From contig JAEWRS010000390.1 in NCBI GenBank assembly GCA_023398855.1, forward strand, positions 1-7,659: a stretch of DNA of 7,659 bases, in the 5' to 3' direction. A program made the position numbers and the translations under genes. Within the stretch, counting starts at the first letter, position 1. Each line of letters opens with the position of its first letter. Under the pieces are notes generated by a model. That model did not search any database, had not been told where the DNA came from, and saw only the letters and a program-made list of their open reading frames with translations. This document shows, piece by piece, positions 1-6,308 of the stretch. The stretch comes from Bacillota bacterium. Lineage in GTDB: Bacteria; Bacillota; Clostridia; Lachnospirales; Lachnospiraceae.

Positions 1-1
1 C

Positions 2-1390
2 CTTAAAAAGGATTTCCTAAGAGACACGGTCAATAATATGATTTCCGGAATTGAGTTAAGGCGGAAAGTCAAAGCTATCTATATAGAAAACCTGATTACC
101 AGGACGGATGGAATCATTAACATGAAAAAAAAACATTCAGACATGGAATTCAATGATTTTTTCATCCGTTTTTTCCGGGATAATCCTGATTATAATTATA
201 TGACCGTGGTTGCGTGGGATAATAAAGCAAATAAAGCGGTATATGATCCTGCGAACCTGGCTGGCACTGACTGGGAGGATACTCTTAAGGCTAACCTCTC
301 AGAATTACATTCATACAGGATATTTATTCATGGGGATTACTCCTTTCTTTTTGGTCTGACAAAGGGTTATTTGGATAGTCTGGTGAAAGCTGATATGATC
401 AATGTAATCAGAAACTCCAGATTTGATGGAAATTCATATATCTGGGTAAATGAGATTCTGAATTACCAGGGCGGAAAAAATTATGCCATCCGAAGGGTCC
501 ATGCAAACCTGCCAGAGACAGAAGGAACCTTTCTTTCTACGGATATGACTGATTCGGCCGGGAATTATCCTTATTTGACAGAACTTCAGGGAATCAATCA
601 GCATGGTGAGCTGTATTTCACTTATTATTTCAAAGAGCTGAATGATGATAAGGTATCTGAAAAGCTGACCTATGCCAAGCTTTATAAGGAATATAACTGG
701 GTAATTGCCATGGGTGTATATCTGGATGATTTACAGCCCTATATTGACCAGACCAATGAAGAAAGCAAGCTTGTGGTATCCAGGCTCACCATACTTTTGG
801 TACTGCTTCTCATACTCATTCTGATAGTCAGTCTGTTTTCCATCTCGTTCTTGGAGAAATTGTATTACCGCCGCTCTAAAAAGGTGATGGAATCTGAGCT
901 TAATCAGGATGCCCTCACAAAAGCAGGCAACAGGAGAAGTGGAGCCAATGATCTGGCTCATGCATTTATGGAATTTAAACAGAAAGGTTTGAATTCAGGA
1001 GTTATGATGTGCGATATGGATCATTTTAAAGGGATCAATGATAAATATGGCCACTATGCAGGGGACATGGCACTGGCAGAATTTGTAAAGATGATGAAAG
1101 GGACCTTAAGAGATACGGACAAGATCATCCGCTGGGGCGGAGATGAATTCGTGGTGATCCTTTGTGGCATGGAGCGGAAGCATGTGCAGGATTTTAAAAA
1201 CAAATTTATGACCTCCTTATCGACGCTGAAGGTCCGGGCAGACAAGGAAGAGATCCGGGTTACCGTGTCAGCCGGTTTTTCCCTCTTCAAGGAAGGGGAT
1301 GAAGGTTATTTGGAGGCGTTAAGGAGAGCAGATGAGGCTCTTTATAAGTCAAAGTCGGAAGGGGGCAATCAGGTCAGTGTTATGGTATAG
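2..1390 (+). CDS. Membrane diguanylate cyclase, Cache sensor plus GGDEF domain (5' end outside window)
   Basis: Makes cyclic-di-GMP from two GTP in response to a ligand sensed outside the cell. The frame is open to the left edge with no stop, and a Cache helix precedes the ATG at 38, so the true start, and probably a first membrane segment, lie upstream. Counting from that ATG: an extracytoplasmic Cache-type domain covers about residues 1-240, with its typical end KLTYAKLYKEYNWVIAMGVY. One membrane helix lies at about 250-271. The GGDEF domain runs from 291 to the end. It has the metal/GTP segment CDMDHFKGIND (325-335), an intact GGDEF signature (367-371), and an inhibitory-site RxxD (R358-D361) exactly five residues before it. 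The enzyme should therefore be active and product-inhibited. The opening motif reads DALTKAGNRR rather than the usual D-LTGL-NRR. It appears monocistronic. The sensed ligand is not apparent. Confidence 0.93.
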   Translation, partial: LKKDFLRDTVNNMISGIELRRKVKAIYIENLITRTDGIINMKKKHSDMEFNDFFIRFFRDNPDYNYMTVVAWDNKANKAVYDPANLAGTDWEDTLKANLSELHSYRIFIHGDYSFLFGLTKGYLDSLVKADMINVIRNSRFDGNSYIWVNEILNYQGGKNYAIRRVHANLPETEGTFLSTDMTDSAGNYPYLTELQGINQHGELYFTYYFKELNDDKVSEKLTYAKLYKEYNWVIAMGVYLDDLQPYIDQTNEESKLVVSRLTILLVLLLILILIVSLFSISFLEKLYYRRSKKVMESELNQDALTKAGNRRSGANDLAHAFMEFKQKGLNSGVMMCDMDHFKGINDKYGHYAGDMALAEFVKMMKGTLRDTDKIIRWGGDEFVVILCGMERKHVQDFKNKFMTSLSTLKVRADKEEIRVTVSAGFSLFKEGDEGYLEALRRADEALYKSKSEGGNQVSVMV

Positions 1391-1417
1391 AAAGTAAAAC
1401 CGTGAAAGGGAAATCCT

Positions 1418-1458
1418 GCCGGCTGGGAGGAAGGGGTCCACCAGCCCCGGCAGCCGGC
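1418..1458. repeat. GC-rich inverted repeat between convergent genes
   Basis: GCCGGCTG (1418-1425) and CAGCCGGC (1451-1458) form a perfect 8-bp stem. A competing 6-bp pairing GGCTGG (1421-1426)/CCAGCC (1441-1446) shares the same left arm. It lies just after the cyclase stop and before the integrase stop on the other strand. No T-run follows on either strand, so it is not a canonical intrinsic terminator. It may still slow polymerase or protect 3' ends. The rest of 1391-1521 shows only a weak hairpin around 1499-1517. Confidence 0.5.
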
Positions 1459-1521
1459 TAAGCAGATTGGCTGACAATACAAGCAGGAAAATGAAAAGCA
1501 GTTCAAAAAAAGGACTGGTTT

Positions 1522-2688
1522 TCAAATGTATTTACTATTCATAGCTGTAACAGGACTGGGTATGGCAGAGGCTTCCATGTTAAAGTAATACATATGATTG
1601 AATTTCTCAATGGCAGCTTTTTTTTGCTCCATAAGAGAATGAGAATACACATTCAGGGTAATAGACACGCTGGAATGGCCAAGCAATTCACTGATGGTTT
1701 TTATGTCCACTCCGATCTCTAAGGCCCGGGTGGCAAATGTGTGGCGGATGGCATGGAACTTCCGGTCCGGAACATGGGCTTCCTTTAATATTTTCTTGTA
1801 AAGCTTCTGAAAACTGCGTGGGTCATAGGGGGCAGCCCCGTGGGAAAAAATATAGTGGTCCGGATTTGACTGGAAAGCCCCCCGTTCAACCAACATTTTT
1901 AGCAGGAATTCAGGAAGAGGGATTCTTCTTAAAGATTTCCGGCTTTTGGGGGCGCCTACCAACAGCGTTGTTTTGCCGTCAGCATCCTCAAAATCCTTGA
2001 TTCTGGACACGGTCCGGGCAATAGACAGGGTGCCTGTTTCCATATCAATGTCTCCCCACTTTAAGGAACATAATTCTCCCAGTCTGATGCCCGTATAAAA
2101 GCACAGAATGATTCCCACCCCACGCCTGTCCGCTGAATACAGCGCCGTCTGTTCGACGAGTCTCTGCTCTTTCAGGGAGAAGATCTTCACCTCCTTGTCT
2201 TCTGGCTTTGGTACCTTTACCTGCTCAATAATGGAAAAGTTTTCTGGTGAGCCCTTTAAAATATCTTTTAGAGCAATTTTAAAAATAGTAAGATTCTTTT
2301 TCTTTGAGGAATCCGCCAGCTCCGTATTTTCTCTCATACTTTTTACAAAACAAAGAACAGATGCTTCGGTAATTTTCTGGTTCTTCTTCTGTTTGAAAAA
2401 AGGAATCACATATTTATTGATACACCGGTAATAGCTTTCATATGTAGAAGGTTTTAACCGGAGGGAGGCATCCTCCAGCCAGGTTTCAAACAGGCAGGAG
2501 ACATCATCAGTGCAGCCGGAAGCTTTTACTTTGGAGGATTCCTGAATTTCCTGGTGATTTTTCATCTTTTCTTTTACGCCCTTATAGGTCCTGGAATAAA
2601 AATACCTGTATTTTCCATCTTTCGTTCGCATTCTTCCTTCCCAGCGCCCATCTTTTCGTTTATATATATTTTCTCCTCTTCGTGGCAT
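1522..2688 (-). CDS. Tyrosine site-specific recombinase (integrase), solitary
   Basis: A complete 388-residue phage/ICE-type integrase that would cut and rejoin DNA through a 3'-phosphotyrosine. The start is MPRRGENIYK: AAAGGAG (2698-2704) lies 9 nt before this ATG, and the promoter at 2719-2746 would begin transcription at about 2712. The longer open frame, running up to 2916, is therefore not used. Residues 1-50 form a small basic arm-binding-like domain. About 63-145 is the SAM-like core-binding domain (LFETWLEDASLRLKPSTYES). About 170-365 is the catalytic domain. All catalytic residues are present: R202 (TGIRLGE), K248, H312 and R315 (HAIRH), H338 (LLGHSS) and nucleophile Y348 (NVYSH). 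No excisionase, relaxase or phage gene adjoins it. It may be the relic of an element, an element end, or a domesticated recombinase. Substrate sites are unknown; the CAGTA repeats upstream are candidates for binding. Confidence 0.93.
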   Translation of the reverse strand: MPRRGENIYKRKDGRWEGRMRTKDGKYRYFYSRTYKGVKEKMKNHQEIQESSKVKASGCTDDVSCLFETWLEDASLRLKPSTYESYYRCINKYVIPFFKQKKNQKITEASVLCFVKSMRENTELADSSKKKNLTIFKIALKDILKGSPENFSIIEQVKVPKPEDKEVKIFSLKEQRLVEQTALYSADRRGVGIILCFYTGIRLGELCSLKWGDIDMETGTLSIARTVSRIKDFEDADGKTTLLVGAPKSRKSLRRIPLPEFLLKMLVERGAFQSNPDHYIFSHGAAPYDPRSFQKLYKKILKEAHVPDRKFHAIRHTFATRALEIGVDIKTISELLGHSSVSITLNVYSHSLMEQKKAAIEKFNHMYYFNMEASAIPSPVTAMNSKYI

Positions 2689-2718
2689 AATCACATACTC
2701 CTTTGCTTTCATGTATTC

Positions 2719-2746
2719 ATTATATGATGTTTTTTCTATATGGCAA
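2719..2746 (-). promoter_or_regulatory. Integrase promoter (sigma-A type)
   Basis: On the minus strand, TTGCCA (2746-2741) is followed after 16 nt by a perfect TATAAT (2724-2719). Predicted transcription starts near 2712, leaving a leader of about 24 nt with the AAAGGAG ribosome site. This also argues for the MPRRGEN start of the integrase. Confidence 0.65.
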
Positions 2747-2751
2747 ATAAT

Positions 2752-2813
2752 CCAAATATTACCAGTAAATTCAGTAAGATGCAGTAGAAACCAACTGAAC
2801 AGTACCAAATATT
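2752..2813. repeat. CAGTA direct-repeat cluster flanked by a 9-bp direct repeat
   Basis: CAGTA occurs four times in the same orientation, starting at 2763, 2772, 2782 and 2800, with a degenerate copy (CAACT) at 2792. The spacing is therefore about 9-10 bp, or one helical turn. The cluster is bounded by CCAAATATT at 2752-2760 and again at 2805-2813. It sits between the -35 of the integrase promoter and the -35 of the rightward promoter at 2824. By analogy with integrase arm-type sites or multi-copy operator sites, it could bind the integrase or a regulator of both promoters. That role is inference. Confidence 0.45.
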
Positions 2814-2823
2814 TTTTGTAAGG

Positions 2824-2852
2824 TTGACATTTTCTCTTTGATCGGATAAACT
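2824..2852 (+). promoter_or_regulatory. Sigma-A promoter of the mgtA leader
   Basis: A consensus TTGACA (2824-2829), a 17-nt spacer and TAAACT (2847-2852, four of six matches). Transcription should start near 2859, giving an RNA leader of about 250 nt before mgtA. This contains the small ORF at 2892-3014 and the terminator at 3029-3053. No convincing second promoter was found between the terminator and mgtA. Confidence 0.65.
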
Positions 2853-2887
2853 TGGTATGTATTTCGAAATTTATGAAAAGGAAGTGA

Positions 2888-3026
2888 AACAATGGAAGGC
2901 AGCCCCCGAAGTCCAATTTGCGGCTTCAAACCCCAGTATGAAAATATAAACCAATATACCGGCGCTTTCAGCGGGCGAGGGTCCATTGTTCATGACAAAG
3001 ATGGGCTTTCTTAGCCTGTGCTCTTT
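2888..3026 (+). promoter_or_regulatory. Structured mRNA leader of mgtA (candidate attenuator)
   Basis: Visible pairings: a 9-bp perfect stem, AACAATGGA (2888-2896) with TCCATTGTT (2982-2990), which buries the ATG of the leader ORF; an internal hairpin GAAGTC/GGCTTC (2908-2927); and a hairpin GGGCT (3003-3007)/AGCCT (3013-3017), with outer AAAGA (2997-3001)/TCTTT (3022-3026), whose loop and 3' arm contain the leader ORF's TAG stop. An alternative pairing of GATGGGC (3000-3006) with GCCGTC (3029-3034), five pairs plus one beyond a bulge, would break the terminator. The layout suggests conditional termination controlling mgtA. I do not recognise an M-box or another known riboswitch core, so the sensed signal is unknown; Mg2+ is the natural guess from the target gene. 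Confidence 0.5.
2892..3014 (+). CDS. 40-residue leader ORF upstream of mgtA (leader peptide or small protein)
   Basis: The peptide begins MEGSPRSPICGFKPQY and ends IVHDKDGLS. I do not recognise a family. Support: a consensus promoter about 33 nt upstream of the first leader bases, AAGGA 9 nt before the ATG, and an end inside a hairpin directly before an intrinsic terminator. The N-terminal part has prolines at positions 5, 8 and 14. Proline codons near the start of a Mg2+-transporter leader ORF recall the enterobacterial mgtL principle, but the sequences are unrelated and this is analogy only. Two readings are possible. Translation or stalling may decide whether the terminator forms, or this may be an independent small-protein gene whose terminator merely precedes mgtA. 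There is no signal peptide or membrane helix. An open frame of this length can occur by chance, so the context carries the case. Confidence 0.5.
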   Translation: MEGSPRSPICGFKPQYENINQYTGAFSGRGSIVHDKDGLS

Positions 3027-3028
3027 AT

Positions 3029-3053
3029 GCCGTCTATTGGGACGGCTTTTTTT
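3029..3053 (+). terminator. Intrinsic terminator in the mgtA leader
   Basis: GCCGTC (3029-3034) and GACGGC (3041-3046) form a 6-bp GC-rich stem with a 6-nt loop, directly followed by seven T (3047-3053). It lies 14 nt after the leader ORF stop and 54 nt before the mgtA start, on the same strand as both. mgtA transcription from the 2824 promoter must therefore pass it. Confidence 0.8.
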
Positions 3054-3107
3054 ATTGCTATTTATATCTTCATTGGGGAATCCTATAAAAAGAAAGGAAT
3101 GATTCCA

Positions 3108-5753
3108 ATGAAATTTATGAAAAAGAAAAAAAATGGTACACAAATTCAAAAAGACAGGCTAGACACCGAAAAAAAGCTGAGAGCCTATGCATTTCTTGAA
3201 GAAGATAAGCTTTTAGATTCCTTATCTGCATCAAAGACTGGTCTTACCCGTAAGGAGGCCATAGAAAGACAAGAAGAGTTCGGGGCAAATGTAATTACTG
3301 CAGGAAACAAAAATACCACTCTTCACAGACTGAGAGAAGCGGTGATCAATCCTTTTAACATTATTTTACTGATTATTGCTGCTGTCAATTATTTCACAGA
3401 TGTCCTCTCTTCTTCAAGGCCCGATTATTTTACTGTTTCCATTATTATTTTTCTGGTTTTGCTTTCCAGCATGGTGGCCTTTGTCCAGAGCCAGCGCTCT
3501 AATGCAGCAGCGGAAAAGCTTTCCGAAATGATATCAAACAAGGCGGATGTCTGGAGAGACGGTGAACTGACTGAGATTCCCATGGATGAGGTGGTTCCGG
3601 GAGATGTTGTTAAGCTTTCTGCAGGACATATGCTTCCTGCAGATGTGTGCTTCCTGACAACCAAAGATACCTTTTTGGCTCAGGCAGCTTTAACTGGCGA
3701 GTCAGCTCCAGTGGAAAAATTTTCCCATGGAAGCAATGAGCATGATGATGCATTAACGGATTTGCTAAATATCGGCTTTATGGGTTCGAATATGGTGAGT
3801 GGAAGTGCCACGGCAGTGGTACTTGCAACTGGAAATAACACCTATTTCGGTTCCATGGCCCAATCCCTTTCAGGAGACAGGGCCAAAACCAGCTTTGAGC
3901 GGGGAGTCGATTCTGTCAGCCGGCTCCTTGTAAAAATGATGCTTGTTATGGTGCCTGTGGTATTCTTTATCAATGGCATAGCAAAAGGAGACTGGGCCGG
4001 TGCACTTTTATTTGCCATCAGCATTGCAGTAGGCCTTACTCCTGAAATGCTGCCGATGATCATGACCTCCACCCTGGCAAAGGGTGCGGTTTCCATGTCA
4101 AAACACAAGGTGATCGTACGCACACTGGGCCCAATACAGACCTTTGGAGAAATGGATGTGCTCTGCACCGATAAAACCGGAACCCTGACAGAAGATAAGG
4201 TGGTCCTGGAAAGATACATGGATTTAAACGGAGCAGAGGATGCCAGGATTCTGCGTCATGCTTATTTAAACAGTTATTTTCAGACTGGTCTTAAAAATCT
4301 GATTGACATAGCCATTATCAACCGGGCCGGACAGAATGGACTGGAGTCTGTATTAAGCTCCTATAGCCGGATTGACGAGATTCCCTTTGATTTTACACGG
4401 CGCAGGATGAGTGTTGTTTTAACCGATAAAAACGGAAAGCTCCAGCTTATTACAAAGGGAGCTGTGGAAGAGATCCTGGATATTTCATCCTTTGTGGAAA
4501 TAAACGGAAATGTTTCACCCATGGATGAAGAGGCCAGGCGCAATGCAACAGCTATTTATGAAAAGTATAATGCCGAAGGCCTGCGCATGATTGCGGTTGC
4601 CCAGAAGAATGAAGTTCCCGGCGTTGGAGTATTCAGCGTTGATGATGAGCGGGATATGGTATTGATCGGATTTGTAGGCTTTCTGGATCCTCCTAAAGAA
4701 AGTGCGGGCGCTGCCATAGCCGCTCTTCGGGATCATGGAGTGCGGACAGTTGTCCTGACCGGAGACAGTGAGGGTGTGGCGGCAAAGGTCTGCGGCAAGG
4801 TAGGTGTAGATGCTTCCGGCTTACTGACGGGACGGGATGTAGAAAAGATGGATGACAGGGAGCTGTTAGAGGCAGTTTCCGTGTGCAATTTATTTGCTAA
4901 ATTGTCTCCCGCCCAGAAGGAACGGGTGGTAAAGGCTTTTCAAAGCGCAGGCCATACGGTAGGGTACATGGGAGATGGCATCAATGACGCACCGCCTCTG
5001 CACCAGGCAGATGTAGGGATATCCATTGACAGTGCAGTGGACATCGCCAAGGAAACTGCTGACATCATTTTACTGGAAAAGGATCTGATGGTTTTGGAGG
5101 AAGGAGTATTAGAAGGACGCCGTACCTTTGGAAATATCATTAAGTACATCAAAATGGCTGCAAGCGGAAATTTTGGCAACATGATCTCTGTCATTGTTTC
5201 CAGTGTATTTCTTCCGTTCCTGCCCATGCTGCCTGTGCAGATATTAACACAGAATCTTCTGTGCGATTTTTCACAGGTAGGTATTCCCTTTGATGATGTG
5301 GATAAGGAATACTTAAAAAAGCCACACAAATGGGAAACAAAATCCATCAAAACCTTTATGGCCTATTTCGGTCCTTTAAGCTCGGTTTTTGATATTTTAT
5401 GTTATGCAGTGATGTGGTGGGCTATTGGTGCCAATAAAGTGGAGCTGTCCCCGTTGTTCCAATGTGGCTGGTTCCTGTTCGGTACCTTATCTCAGGTAAT
5501 GGTTATTCATCTGATTCGTACTGAGAAGCTGCCCTTTGTACAAAGTATGTCCTCCATGCCTTTGTTTTTGTCCACCTTTATCGTCGCGGCCATTGCTTTG
5601 ATTATCGCATTTACAAGTCTTTCTGTAGGCTTTGATATGCATTATCTGCCGGCCCAGTTCGTGCCTTGGCTGGCCCTGCTTCTGATTGGTTATCTGGCAG
5701 GTGTACAGCTATTAAAAGAGGTGTATAAACGGCGTTATAACGAATGGATGTAA
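3108..5753 (+). CDS. mgtA: Magnesium-transporting P-type ATPase (P3B, MgtA/MgtB type)
   Basis: An 881-residue inner-membrane pump that imports Mg2+ at the cost of ATP; the length is normal for the family (about 900). The ATG at 3108 is chosen because AAAGGA lies 9 nt before it. An upstream GTG at 3018 would translate through the terminator and has no ribosome site. Motifs in order: two N-terminal membrane helices (VINPFNIILLIIAAVNYF, then VSIIIFLVLLSSMVAFVQ), TGES (196-199) of the actuator domain, and the helix-4 segment VGLTPEMLPMIMTSTLAKG. Next come the phosphorylation site DKTGT (D355), the nucleotide-domain KGA, and the hinge GDGIND (622-627). A C-terminal membrane block follows. The run RTLGPIQTFGEMDVLCTDKT is characteristic of Mg2+-type rather than Ca2+ or heavy-metal pumps. 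All catalytic residues are intact. Regulation probably works through the structured leader and terminator upstream. Confidence 0.95.
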   Translation: MKFMKKKKNGTQIQKDRLDTEKKLRAYAFLEEDKLLDSLSASKTGLTRKEAIERQEEFGANVITAGNKNTTLHRLREAVINPFNIILLIIAAVNYFTDVLSSSRPDYFTVSIIIFLVLLSSMVAFVQSQRSNAAAEKLSEMISNKADVWRDGELTEIPMDEVVPGDVVKLSAGHMLPADVCFLTTKDTFLAQAALTGESAPVEKFSHGSNEHDDALTDLLNIGFMGSNMVSGSATAVVLATGNNTYFGSMAQSLSGDRAKTSFERGVDSVSRLLVKMMLVMVPVVFFINGIAKGDWAGALLFAISIAVGLTPEMLPMIMTSTLAKGAVSMSKHKVIVRTLGPIQTFGEMDVLCTDKTGTLTEDKVVLERYMDLNGAEDARILRHAYLNSYFQTGLKNLIDIAIINRAGQNGLESVLSSYSRIDEIPFDFTRRRMSVVLTDKNGKLQLITKGAVEEILDISSFVEINGNVSPMDEEARRNATAIYEKYNAEGLRMIAVAQKNEVPGVGVFSVDDERDMVLIGFVGFLDPPKESAGAAIAALRDHGVRTVVLTGDSEGVAAKVCGKVGVDASGLLTGRDVEKMDDRELLEAVSVCNLFAKLSPAQKERVVKAFQSAGHTVGYMGDGINDAPPLHQADVGISIDSAVDIAKETADIILLEKDLMVLEEGVLEGRRTFGNIIKYIKMAASGNFGNMISVIVSSVFLPFLPMLPVQILTQNLLCDFSQVGIPFDDVDKEYLKKPHKWETKSIKTFMAYFGPLSSVFDILCYAVMWWAIGANKVELSPLFQCGWFLFGTLSQVMVIHLIRTEKLPFVQSMSSMPLFLSTFIVAAIALIIAFTSLSVGFDMHYLPAQFVPWLALLLIGYLAGVQLLKEVYKRRYNEWM

Positions 5754-5849
5754 TATGACAACGAACTCGGTTGGAGTAAAGGAGCCTGATACCGGCCCTT
5801 TGAAGCTTTGCGTATGAGAAACAGAAAGTAAGATAGAACTGAAATGTCT

Positions 5850-5891
5850 GGAGGCAGTCTGACCAATGAAGTCAGCCTGCCTCCTTGTTTT
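5850..5891 (+). terminator. Strong intrinsic terminator after mgtA
   Basis: GGAGGCAG (5850-5857)/CTGCCTCC (5877-5884), one T/C mismatch, then CTGAC (5859-5863)/GTCAG (5871-5875) with a 7-nt loop, followed by TTGTTTT. It lies 97 nt after the mgtA stop and just beyond the end of the convergent repressor gene. On the minus strand the following bases are only weakly T-rich, so it is mainly rightward but may serve both genes. A weaker bulged hairpin (5778-5801) without a T-run precedes it. Confidence 0.85.
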
Positions 5892-5896
5892 GCTAA

Positions 5897-6268
5897 TTAT
5901 TTTTTACTGTCATTCACATGAGTTTTAATGGCTGCAAAGCTTTCTGCGCTTATAACATGCTCGATCCGGCAGGCATCCTCAGATGCAGCTTCAGGGGAAA
6001 CCCCAAGAGCCATTAGCCATTCTGATAATAAGGTGTGGCGTTCGTATATCCTTTCGGCAATTTCCAGGCCCTTTTCCTGCAAAGAGATGTGCCCGTTATC
6101 ATCGATGCCGATGTATCCGTTCTCCCTGAGATTTTTCATAGCTACGCTGACGCTTGGTTTGGAAAAATCCAATTCCTCTGCTATATCTATGGAGCGTACA
6201 TTCCCGTTACGGTTTTTAAGCATGAGTATGGTTTCCAGATAGTTTTCTGCAGATTCCTGTATCTTCGT
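5897..6268 (-). CDS. DtxR/MntR-family metal-dependent transcriptional repressor, non-standard start codon
   Basis: A winged-helix repressor expected to bind DNA when loaded with Fe2+ or Mn2+. The first ATG (6223) would cut off helix 1. In frame upstream lies KIQESAENYLETILMLKNRN, the normal family N-terminus, so translation should begin at 6268, giving 123 residues. That codon is ACG, with GAGGG 7 nt upstream, and no ATG, GTG or TTG occurs between it and the upstream stop at 6335-6337. Numbering from ACG: the HTH lies at about 25-50 (SIDIAEELDFSKPSVSVAMKNL), followed by the wing and the dimerisation helices. Probable metal ligands are E12, the His of YERH, and C-x-x-E-H in DACRIEHVIS, which is the DtxR rather than the MntR arrangement. 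Asn replaces the usual Asp/Met in helix 1. There is no SH3-like C-terminal domain, so it is a short form. It is probably autoregulated via the palindrome at 6313-6327. Confidence 0.85.
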   Translation of the reverse strand, partial: TKIQESAENYLETILMLKNRNGNVRSIDIAEELDFSKPSVSVAMKNLRENGYIGIDDNGHISLQEKGLEIAERIYERHTLLSEWLMALGVSPEAASEDACRIEHVISAESFAAIKTHVNDSKK

Positions 6269-6308
6269 ATTATCACCCTCTTTCCGGTTGTCATTAGAGT
6301 ATTCTTTT

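Noticed and set aside
2108..2431. Open frame on the + strand inside the integrase
   Set aside because: Antisense shadow of the integrase with phenylalanine/serine-rich composition, no ribosome site and no domain.
2752..2813. CRISPR array
   Set aside because: The units are only 5 bp with 4-5 bp gaps; no repeat-spacer structure or cas genes.
2689..2916. N-terminal extension of the integrase (up to 464 residues)
   Set aside because: The promoter and AAAGGAG ribosome site both lie inside this stretch and point to the ATG at 2688; the extra residues do not resemble an integrase domain.
2888..2990. Invertible DNA segment bounded by the 9-bp inverted repeats
   Set aside because: The repeats are short, the enclosed 85 bp is part of an ORF, and the arms are better explained as an RNA stem; long-read data could reopen this.
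2859..3053. M-box (ykoK) or another known riboswitch upstream of mgtA
   Set aside because: Location fits, but the conserved M-box segments I know are not present, nor are cores of the cyclic-di-GMP, manganese, NiCo or cobalamin classes. This judgement is from memory and needs an Infernal search.
3061..3089. Promoter TTTATA-N17-TATAAA directly before mgtA
   Set aside because: The -35 is poor, and transcription would start at or inside the ribosome site of mgtA.
3018..3107. Earlier GTG start for mgtA, four bases after the leader ORF stop
   Set aside because: It would translate the terminator stem and T-run, has no ribosome site, and the ATG at 3108 has a good one. Translational coupling is conceivable but unsupported.
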